This document shows, one piece after another, positions 1 through 7,896 of a DNA stretch of 64,000 bases. The stretch is from Gammaproteobacteria bacterium (lineage in GTDB: Bacteria; Pseudomonadota; Gammaproteobacteria; Xanthomonadales; SZUA-36), in NCBI GenBank assembly GCA_030426265.1, contig JAUHYP010000001.1:207054-271053 (forward strand). Direction: 5' to 3'. The stretch's first letter is position 1. Each line of letters begins with the position of its first letter. Position numbers and translations under genes: made by a program. A model generated the notes under the pieces. That model was not told where the DNA came from and did no database searches. It saw nothing but the letters and a program-made list of their open reading frames with translations.

Positions 1-480
1 TGGGACGGCGACCTGCTGGTCGGCGCCCTGAAGGACAAGCACGTCGTGCGGCTGGACCTGGACGGAGCGGTGGTCCGCTCCGCCTATCCCTTCCTGGGCA
101 CGCTCAACGCCCGGGTGCGGGACGTGAAAGTGGCCGCCGACGGCTCCGTGTACGTGCTGATCCAGTTCGGCGCCCTGTATCGCCTGTCCCGAACGGCGGC
201 GAGCGAACCGGAAGGGGCCGGCCTGACCGGGGCGGATATCTATGCCCTGGCCTGCGCGGCCTGCCACGACTCGGGCGAGGCAGGGGCGCCGACCCTGGGC
301 CAGCAGGAACGCTGGAACACCATCGCGGCGCAGGACCGGGCGACCATCGAACGGCATGTGCTCGAGGGTCTCCGGGCCATGCCGGAGCGGGGCGGTTGCT
401 ACGCCTGCTCGGACGCGCACCTGGAAGCGGCCACGGACCACATGCTGGAGCGTGCCGGCGTGACGCCGGCGGTGGATTGA
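1..480 (+). CDS. C-terminal part of PQQ-dependent sugar dehydrogenase-like protein with c-type cytochrome domain (truncated by window start)
   Basis: Open reading frame 1 continues from base 1; RDVKVAADGSVYVLIQFGALYRL beta-propeller end followed by CAACH heme motif. Confidence 0.75.
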   Translation, partial: WDGDLLVGALKDKHVVRLDLDGAVVRSAYPFLGTLNARVRDVKVAADGSVYVLIQFGALYRLSRTAASEPEGAGLTGADIYALACAACHDSGEAGAPTLGQQERWNTIAAQDRATIERHVLEGLRAMPERGGCYACSDAHLEAATDHMLERAGVTPAVD

Positions 481-508
481 CGGGACGCCCGGGCGGCGGC
501 CGGGGTCG

Positions 509-1309
509 TCAGCCGTCGATGACCTCGTTCAACGCGATCCAGACACCGGGCGCCGCGGCGATCATCGGTGCGCCGGTGAGCAAGTGGGTGGCCTGTCGAA
601 CGGGCTCGTTGGTGCGACCACCCGCTTCGCGGACGATGAGGTCTCCGGCGATGGCGTCCCAGGCATTCATGTGCGGTTCGTAGTATCCGATCAGTCGGCC
701 GGCGGCGACGTGCGCCAGGGACAGGGCGCCACTGCCGCACCGATGAAACATGCCGTTGGCATCCAGGAGCCGGCGCATCGGCGCCAGGGTGTCGTCCGTG
801 CTCACGCGGTTGGAGTGGCCCATACCCACGAGCCCTTCGTCCAGGCGTGTCACCGAGGCGGTGGACATCGGTTGGTCATTGAGGGTCGCGCCACCGTCGA
901 GCAGGGCGCTGAACAGTTCATCGTGGGTCGGGTCGTAGATGACGCCCAGGCGCACCCGGCCGTCATGAAACCAGGCAATGGACACGCACCAGGTGCGCAG
1001 TCCGCAGAGAAAGGGCTGGGTGCCGTCAATGGGGTCGACCACCCAGGTGCCCAGCGACGCGTCCGGCCGGAAGCTGTCGCAGCTTTCCTCCCCCAGGAAG
1101 GCGTCATCGGGGTAGCGGTTGATGACGGCGTCCCGGACCAGGCGCTCAACGGTGTCATCCGCCTCGGTCACCATGTCCTGGACGCCCTTGCTGCGCACGT
1201 CCAGGGCGCCGAGGTCCCGCGAAAATTCCAGCGCGGTGGCACCGGCCTCCCGGGCAAGCGCCCCGGCGAACGCCAGGCGCTCCGCCATTGTTTCCCCTGG
1301 TGCCGTCAT
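509..1309 (-). CDS. Inositol monophosphatase family phosphatase
   Basis: Motifs GEES, DPIDGT, WDAIAG; start chosen at MTAPGETMAERL, giving an ATGA overlap with the upstream lipoprotein gene. Confidence 0.88.
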   Translation of the reverse strand: MTAPGETMAERLAFAGALAREAGATALEFSRDLGALDVRSKGVQDMVTEADDTVERLVRDAVINRYPDDAFLGEESCDSFRPDASLGTWVVDPIDGTQPFLCGLRTWCVSIAWFHDGRVRLGVIYDPTHDELFSALLDGGATLNDQPMSTASVTRLDEGLVGMGHSNRVSTDDTLAPMRRLLDANGMFHRCGSGALSLAHVAAGRLIGYYEPHMNAWDAIAGDLIVREAGGRTNEPVRQATHLLTGAPMIAAAPGVWIALNEVIDG

Positions 1310-1788
1310 TGCATTCGGTACACGGGCGCCTCGCAGGCCCGCAGGATGGCGAAGGTCTTGGACGTCGCGGGCGTGGAAACCTCGACGATGACCTCGTCCA
1401 GGTCGGTCAGCGTCTCGAACACCGTCACTTCGAACGATTTCAACACTGCCTCGCCTCCACAGTCCACTTCGAAGGACCATTCGCCGTCCTCTCCGGTGGC
1501 ATCGTAGCGGGTTCGGCAGTCCGGACGATCACCGAGGTCGAAGATTCCGCCCTCGGCGGCCAGCTGTTCCGTTCCCGAACCCAGCGCGCCGGGCTCCGGC
1601 CGGAACACGCCGTTCAGTGTGCCGGATGGACCAAAGTCCAGGTCCAGGGTCGACACCGGGCCGGAGTCCCTCGGGTGGACGGGGTAGGGGCCGCGACAGG
1701 GGTCGGGCTCGCCATCGTCCGCACAACCGGCCACGAACAGGCACGACAGCAGGACGCCCGCAATTCTTCGGAAGCTGATCTCAGTCAC
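1306..1788 (-). CDS. Hypothetical lipoprotein
   Basis: N-terminal signal with lipobox LFVAGC; overlaps both neighbours by a few bp (operonic). Confidence 0.7.
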   Translation of the reverse strand: MTEISFRRIAGVLLSCLFVAGCADDGEPDPCRGPYPVHPRDSGPVSTLDLDFGPSGTLNGVFRPEPGALGSGTEQLAAEGGIFDLGDRPDCRTRYDATGEDGEWSFEVDCGGEAVLKSFEVTVFETLTDLDEVIVEVSTPATSKTFAILRACEAPVYRMQ

Positions 1789-3172
1789 GCGCTTTCACCC
1801 GCCACAGGCAGGCCGCCAGCAGCACAGATACCACCGAGGCCCCGACCCAGAACACGATGGGCGCGGAATAGTCATAGAAATAGACGGTCTGAGTCGCCTC
1901 GCCGAAGCTGAAGACCACCTGCGTTTCGCTTTCATAAATCAGTTTGCCACTGATGTAGTCCTGCATGCCGGCGCCGATGTAGCTGAAGATGCCGATGAAG
2001 CCCATGGCCGCCCCCGCCACGTTCTTGGGCGCCACGTCGATGGCGAACAACCCGCCCAGGGAGGCCAGCAGCCCGCTGAGCCCAAAACCGTAAACGACCA
2101 ACGCCACGGCCAGCAGCAGGTCATTCTGTGGCCCGAAGAAGATGACCCACAGCGGCAGCAGTTCCATCAGGCCGAACATCAGGTTGGCCGGAGGCCGGCG
2201 CGCTGAAAACCACTTGTCGGAGATGAATCCATAGGCCACGCAGCCGAGGATTCCCGCCGCCGTGTTCAGGAAGATGAACAGGTTGGCGTCGAACAGGTCG
2301 AAGCCGCGGATTTCCTGAAGGTAGACGTTGCCCCAGCTGTTAATGGCGTACCGGGTGACGTACATGCTGGCGCTCGCGACCGCGATCACCCAGATGGCGG
2401 GAATGGTCAGGACGCGCAACTGATCGCGCAGGATGGTGCCGGCGTCGCGCGCCCGGGTCGAGACGTGGTTGATGACGTCGTTGCGCCATTCGGCCACGGG
2501 AGGCAGCCCCAGGGTCTGCGGACGGTCCTGGAGGTACCGAAGTGCGATCAGGGACGCGAGCACGCAGACGGCCGCCGGCGTGATGAAGCCCCAGGACCAG
2601 TGCAGCCCCAGCCCCTTGGGCGGGAGCGCGATCAACAGCGCGATGCCGAGGTAGGTGAGGCCTTCGCCGATCGAGTGCGCGGTACTCCAGATACCGTAGT
2701 AGCGGCCGCGTTCGTTGTTGCTGAACCAGTTGGCCAGCGCGACCACGCTGGACGGGGCGCCGAAGCCCTGGAACCAGCCGTTGAGCACCCAGAGCGCCGC
2801 CGACAACCAGACCACCGTGGACATCGCCATGCCGAAATTCATCAGTGCCGACAGGAACAGCCCGGCCGCGAAGAACCGTTTCACGTTGGCGTAGTCGGCC
2901 AGTATTCCGTTGCTGAACTTGCCCAGCGCGTAGCCGTACAACAGCATCGAGCCGATCAGGCCCATCTCTTCCGGCGTGAACACGCCGGCGTCCATCATCG
3001 GCTTCTTCACCACGTTCAGCGCGAGCCGGCACACGTAGCCCAGGCCGTAGCACAGCGTGATGACCACGATCACGTCGCGTCGGTGGCGACGGAACGCTTC
3101 ATCGATGGCGGCGCTGTCCTCGAGGCGGGGCCTGTCAGGTTGCGCGGCAAAGTATCCGAGTATTGATTTCAA
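1781..3172 (-). CDS. MFS transporter of the organophosphate:phosphate antiporter (OPA; GlpT/UhpT/UhpC-like) family
   Basis: ~12 hydrophobic segments, GYVCRLALNVVKKPMM N-terminal segment and NWFSNNERGRYYGIWSTAHSIGE typical of GlpT/UhpT proteins. Confidence 0.85.
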   Translation of the reverse strand: MKSILGYFAAQPDRPRLEDSAAIDEAFRRHRRDVIVVITLCYGLGYVCRLALNVVKKPMMDAGVFTPEEMGLIGSMLLYGYALGKFSNGILADYANVKRFFAAGLFLSALMNFGMAMSTVVWLSAALWVLNGWFQGFGAPSSVVALANWFSNNERGRYYGIWSTAHSIGEGLTYLGIALLIALPPKGLGLHWSWGFITPAAVCVLASLIALRYLQDRPQTLGLPPVAEWRNDVINHVSTRARDAGTILRDQLRVLTIPAIWVIAVASASMYVTRYAINSWGNVYLQEIRGFDLFDANLFIFLNTAAGILGCVAYGFISDKWFSARRPPANLMFGLMELLPLWVIFFGPQNDLLLAVALVVYGFGLSGLLASLGGLFAIDVAPKNVAGAAMGFIGIFSYIGAGMQDYISGKLIYESETQVVFSFGEATQTVYFYDYSAPIVFWVGASVVSVLLAACLWRVKARD

Positions 3173-3228
3173 GCGATCCCGGCCATTGAGCGGCTTCTGG
3201 TCTGAGCGTTGGCATTATGCCCTTGGTT

Positions 3229-3272
3229 GGAATAATATTTCCAGTCATGTGATTAAAAGGAAATATCGTTCC
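3229..3272. promoter_or_regulatory. Two tandem GGAA-N6-TTCC palindromes (putative RpiR/IolR-type operators) in divergent promoter
   Basis: GGAATAATATTTCC 3229-3242 and GGAAATATCGTTCC 3259-3272, 30 bp apart; second abuts the mmsA start codon. Confidence 0.65.
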
Positions 3273-4769
3273 ATGTCTGTCGAAGTCACCCATTTCATCA
3301 ACGGCGCCGTGACCCCTGGCGGCGATCGTCATGCCGACATCATGAACCCCGCCGAGGGCAACGCCTGCGGAACGGTCGCGCTGGCCGGCGCCGACACGGT
3401 CCGGGTGGCGGTCGATGCCGCAGCGGCGGCGTTCCCCGCCTGGCGTGACACGCCGCCGGCCCGGCGCGCCACGATCCTTTTCGAATACAAGCAACGGCTC
3501 GAGGCCAACTTCGACCGCATCGCCACATTGATCACCCGCGAACACGGCAAGACCCTCGGCGATGCGCGCGGCGAGCTGCGCCGCGGGATCGAGGTGGTCG
3601 ACTACGCGTGTGGCGCGCCACAGCTGCTCAAGGGAGAGTTCTCCAAGAACAGTGGCCCGGCCATCGACACGTGGACGGAGCACCAGCCGCTGGGCGTGGT
3701 CGCCGGCATCACCCCCTTCAACTTCCCGGCCATGGTGCCGATGTGGATGTTCCCGATGGCGATCGCCTGTGGGAACACCTTTGTCCTGAAACCGTCCGAG
3801 AAGGACCCTTCCGCCGCCATCGAACTGGCCCGGCTTTTTTCAGAGGCCGGCCTGCCGGACGGCGTGTTCAACGTGGTCAACGGCGAGGCGGCCGCGGTCA
3901 ACGCATTGCTCGCAGAGCCTCGCGTGCAGGCGGTCAGTTTCGTCGGTTCGACGCCCGTGGCCGAGCACATCTATCGCACCGCCGCGGCCAACGGCAAACG
4001 GGTACAGGCGCTGGGCGGCGCCAAGAACTGTGCCGTTGTGATGCCTGATGCGGACATCGACAACGCCGCCAGCGCACTGGTCGGGGCGGCCTACGGTTCC
4101 TGTGGCGAGCGCTGCATGGCCATCTCGGTCGCCATCTGCGTCGGGGACGAGACCGCGGACGCACTGGTCTCGAGCATTGGAGAAAAGCTGGACCAACTGG
4201 TCATCGGCGATGGCATGGAGGAGGGGGTCGCCATGGGCCCGCTGATCACCGCGGAGCACCTCGCGCGCGTCCGTGGTTATGTCGAGACCGGCGTCGGGGA
4301 AGGCGCGACGCTGGTGGCCGACGGTCGGGAAACGGTGCCGGACGGCCTGCGGGGATACTTTCTGGGGGGCTGTCTGTTCGACCACGTCACCCCGGGGATG
4401 ACCATCTTCAAGGAGGAGATCTTTGGCCCGGTGCTCTGCGTCATGCGTGCAGCGAATCTCGACCAGGCGATGCAGTGGATCGATAACCACGCCTATGGCA
4501 ACGGCACCTGCGTGTTCACGCGGGACGGCGAAACGGCGCGGCGGTTTACCGATCGGATCCAGGTCGGCATGGTGGGTGTGAACGTACCGTTGCCGGTTCC
4601 CGTGGCATCACACAGTTTCGGCGGCTGGAAGCGCTCCCTGTTCGGCGACCTGTACGCCTACGGCCCCGACGCGGTGCGTTTCTACACGCGTACCAAGACC
4701 ATCACGCAGCGCTGGCCGGATGCGCGAACCCGCGAAGCGGCCAACTTCGAATTCCCGTCCAACCAGTAG
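3273..4769 (+). CDS. mmsA: Methylmalonate/malonate-semialdehyde dehydrogenase (CoA-acylating)
   Basis: ALDH family: FNFPAMVPMWMFPMAIACGN, SFVGSTPVAEHIY, GSCGERCMAISV; start at MSVEVTHFING. Confidence 0.93.
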   Translation: MSVEVTHFINGAVTPGGDRHADIMNPAEGNACGTVALAGADTVRVAVDAAAAAFPAWRDTPPARRATILFEYKQRLEANFDRIATLITREHGKTLGDARGELRRGIEVVDYACGAPQLLKGEFSKNSGPAIDTWTEHQPLGVVAGITPFNFPAMVPMWMFPMAIACGNTFVLKPSEKDPSAAIELARLFSEAGLPDGVFNVVNGEAAAVNALLAEPRVQAVSFVGSTPVAEHIYRTAAANGKRVQALGGAKNCAVVMPDADIDNAASALVGAAYGSCGERCMAISVAICVGDETADALVSSIGEKLDQLVIGDGMEEGVAMGPLITAEHLARVRGYVETGVGEGATLVADGRETVPDGLRGYFLGGCLFDHVTPGMTIFKEEIFGPVLCVMRAANLDQAMQWIDNHAYGNGTCVFTRDGETARRFTDRIQVGMVGVNVPLPVPVASHSFGGWKRSLFGDLYAYGPDAVRFYTRTKTITQRWPDARTREAANFEFPSNQ

Positions 4770-4781
4770 ACGCAACCGCGC

Positions 4782-6401
4782 CTACTGCGCCAGGAGGATA
4801 TAGGTCGCCAGGGTCGCCAGCACGATCACCGCGGAGGCGGGCCGGGCCATGCGCCAGGGGGTCATGTCCACCGGAGCGGGCGCCGTGACGGAATGGTCGC
4901 GCGTGTCGGGGCGCCAGGCGCTGACCCCCGCGATCAGGATCACCGTGAACCCGAACACCACGGCCAGCCAGTGCAGGAAATGGATCGGTTCGGTCGTTCC
5001 GAACCAGCCCTGCACCACCGCCTGCAGCGGTTCGCGGTAGACGAAATTGATCAGGTAGAACAGGACCGGCCCCACCACCAGCGCGGTCTTGGCCGCCAGG
5101 GCGGAGGCCCGTCTCGTGAACAGGGCAGCCAGGATCACGGCCAGCATCGGCCCGAAGAAGGTGGCGTTGATCTGTTGCAGGTAGTTGTACAGGCTGCCGC
5201 TGGTGTCGATGCGCGGCGCCGTCACCATGGCTGCCAGTGCCAGGACGATGGAACACCAGCGTCCGGCGGACACGCGCTGGCGGTCGGTGGCGTCCCGGCG
5301 GAACAGGGGTTGCCATATGCCGTGGCTGAACAGGGTCGCCGCGCTGTTGAGCACGCTGTTGAAGGTGCTCAATACCGCGCCCACCATGACCGCGGCGAAC
5401 AGCCCGGCCAGCGCCGGTGGCAGGACCTCGGCCACCAGCATCGGGTAGGCCTGCAGGTAGTCCGAGCGTTGGAGTTCTCCCTGGAACATATGCCAGGCGA
5501 TCACCCCCGGCAGCACCACCACCAGGGGCCCCAGCAGCTTGAACATCGCCGCCAGCAGAACGCCCTGTTGCCCCGCAGCCAGGCTTTTCGCGCCCAGGGC
5601 GCGCTGCAGGATCGACTGGTTGACGCACCAGAAGAACACCTGGTTCACGATCATCCCGGTGAACAGCACGCCAAAGGGCAGGAAGCTTCCGGGCTCGTCT
5701 CCCGTGATGTCGAACTTGGGCTTTTCTTCGGTGTAGACCGTTTTCAGGCCGTCCAGGGGGTTGCCGTCACCGACAGCCATCAACGCGAGCACCGGGATCA
5801 GCAGGCTGGCCAGGAGGAAGCCGACGCCATTGACGGTGTCGGAGATCGCGATCGCCCTGAGTCCCCCGAAAATCGCGTACAGGCTCCCCAGTCCGCCAAT
5901 GCACCAGACCAGCAGCCAGCGCGCCTGGGATTCGCTGATCCCGAGAACGTCCGAAACGCTGAACAGGCTTTCCATGCCGCTCGCCCCGAACAACAACACC
6001 ACCGGCAGGATGGCCACAGCGTAAGAAAGCAGGAACAGGGCCGACATGATCACGCGGGTGCTCGAATCGAAACGCTGGTCCAGGAACTCCGGAATCGTCG
6101 TCAGGCCACGGCGCAGGTAGATCGGCAGGAACACGAGCGCGGTCAGCACCATCGCGAGCGCCGCCGTGGTTTCCCAGGCCGTGACCGCGATGGTGTGCTG
6201 GAACGCGTCACCGTTGAGGCCGATCAGGTGCTCGGTCGACAGGTTGGTCAGCATCAGCGAGCCGGCGATGAACAACGCACCCAGGCTGCGGCCGGCGAGA
6301 AAGTAGCCTTCCGCGGTCGCGCCAACCGCATGATTCCGGGTGCCCCGCCAGGCGATCACCGCCACCAGGGCGGTGAAGCCGAAAAAGCCGAGCCAGTTCA
6401 A
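4782..6401 (-). CDS. Sodium:solute symporter (SSS/SLC5 family), candidate inositol or sugar transporter
   Basis: AEGYFLAGRSLGALFIAGSLMLTNLSTEHLIGLNGDAF; multi-TM SSS fold; ATGA overlap with upstream phosphatase gene. Confidence 0.88.
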   Translation of the reverse strand: MNWLGFFGFTALVAVIAWRGTRNHAVGATAEGYFLAGRSLGALFIAGSLMLTNLSTEHLIGLNGDAFQHTIAVTAWETTAALAMVLTALVFLPIYLRRGLTTIPEFLDQRFDSSTRVIMSALFLLSYAVAILPVVLLFGASGMESLFSVSDVLGISESQARWLLVWCIGGLGSLYAIFGGLRAIAISDTVNGVGFLLASLLIPVLALMAVGDGNPLDGLKTVYTEEKPKFDITGDEPGSFLPFGVLFTGMIVNQVFFWCVNQSILQRALGAKSLAAGQQGVLLAAMFKLLGPLVVVLPGVIAWHMFQGELQRSDYLQAYPMLVAEVLPPALAGLFAAVMVGAVLSTFNSVLNSAATLFSHGIWQPLFRRDATDRQRVSAGRWCSIVLALAAMVTAPRIDTSGSLYNYLQQINATFFGPMLAVILAALFTRRASALAAKTALVVGPVLFYLINFVYREPLQAVVQGWFGTTEPIHFLHWLAVVFGFTVILIAGVSAWRPDTRDHSVTAPAPVDMTPWRMARPASAVIVLATLATYILLAQ

Positions 6402-7777
6402 GGTGCGCCCGCTGGGTCTTTCAGTTCATCCCGTCCTGAGCGGCGAAGAAAGCGATGTTGGAAGCTCACCGTGGTTTCGCTGCTTCCGTCATCCGGAATG
6501 GTCAGAATGGTCACTTCGCCCTCCTCTTCGCCCAGTTCCAGCGTGGCGAAGCCCCACACCTGGCCACGTGCGTACAGTGTGTGCTTCTGCGGGTAGGTGC
6601 GGTCCTGGTAGTCCATGAAGCGGCTGTGCAGGACCCGCTGTTTTCCGGCCGCTCCGGACACCAGCGTCAGCAACGGCCGGTCATCGGGTGCGCCCAGGCC
6701 CTCACGGCAGTCGTCCATGTGCACTTCGAGGGTGTGCTCATGGCCGGCGAGGAACATGTCCGCGTATCGGCACAATGCCGGATAGAGCAGTTCGCGCAGG
6801 ACGTTGGCTTGTTCGTACTTCCCGCCCGCGCCTGACCACAGGGGATGGTGGGCAATGACGATTTTCCAGCGTGCGTCGGATTCCGCCAGGGCACGCGCCA
6901 GCCAGGCGACCTGGTCCCGTTCCGCGCCCTGGGGAATGGTCCATGGCTCGTGCTCCTCGACCTCTCCGGTGTGCACCGGCGTGCCGTCGTCGGCGAAGGC
7001 GTATTCCGGTTCCTCGTAGGCTGCCAGCAGGAGGGTGGTGTCGATGCCGAACACTTCGACCCCGGGCGCGGGTTCGGTTTTCCACCAGAAACCGTCCATG
7101 CGGTACAGCGGCGAGTCCTGGAGATACTCCAGCTGCGCGACGGCGCCCTCGCGCGAGGTCTCCCAGTCGTGGTTGCCCATGACCGGGTAGATGACGAACT
7201 CGGGATCCTGCTCTTGCAGGCCGATGTAGGGCCGGTTCATCAGCGCCTCGAATCGCTCCGCATCGTCACGGCCGTCGACACCCATCGTGGCGCCCGAGGG
7301 ATAGATGTTGTCCCCGAGCATTACGCCGAACTCGCAACGTTCCGGCGCGGCGCACCAGTCCTTGATCGCCCTCGAGACGGGCCACAGGCCGCTGGCCGGC
7401 ACCCAGCCACCCGTCTGCTCCGCGTAATGGAACGGAGACAGGCGAAATTCCTGGATCGCCATGTTGTCCTCGATCCAGTCATCCAGTTCATTGACGATGA
7501 AGCTGCGCGCGTCCAGGGGGTTTTCGTGGTCGTCCGCTTCGAGCCAGTCGTAGTCGTATCCCGTATCGCCGAAGGCGAGCAGGTTGACCTTGAAGTCCTC
7601 TCCCGTGCCAGTCATGGCCTGTGTGGTGTCCTCGGAGGGCGCCGAGCCCGCGCAGCCTGCAAGGCCGAGAACAAGGGCCAGGCCTGAGGCCTTCAGAGTG
7701 CGGGTCGAAAAGAAGCCTTCGGACCGTCTGGACGAGGTGAAGCGCTGGATGGAGCGTCTCGAAGAGAATGAAGTCAT
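6398..7777 (-). CDS. Purple acid phosphatase-like metallophosphoesterase lipoprotein
   Basis: GDTGYDYD, GDNIYPSGA, GNHDWE, HHPLWS, GHEHTLE metallophosphoesterase motifs; lipobox LGLAGC; alternate start at 7822. Confidence 0.82.
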   Translation of the reverse strand: MTSFSSRRSIQRFTSSRRSEGFFSTRTLKASGLALVLGLAGCAGSAPSEDTTQAMTGTGEDFKVNLLAFGDTGYDYDWLEADDHENPLDARSFIVNELDDWIEDNMAIQEFRLSPFHYAEQTGGWVPASGLWPVSRAIKDWCAAPERCEFGVMLGDNIYPSGATMGVDGRDDAERFEALMNRPYIGLQEQDPEFVIYPVMGNHDWETSREGAVAQLEYLQDSPLYRMDGFWWKTEPAPGVEVFGIDTTLLLAAYEEPEYAFADDGTPVHTGEVEEHEPWTIPQGAERDQVAWLARALAESDARWKIVIAHHPLWSGAGGKYEQANVLRELLYPALCRYADMFLAGHEHTLEVHMDDCREGLGAPDDRPLLTLVSGAAGKQRVLHSRFMDYQDRTYPQKHTLYARGQVWGFATLELGEEEGEVTILTIPDDGSSETTVSFQHRFLRRSGRDELKDPAGAP

Positions 7778-7896
7778 GTCGATGAGCCCTGTTGTGGTTT
7801 CAGCGTTGCGCTGAATTCGCATTTGAAATATTCATTCGATTATAATAGAAAATGAAATTAACATTCTATAACTTGCGTCCACAAGCAGGATCCACC

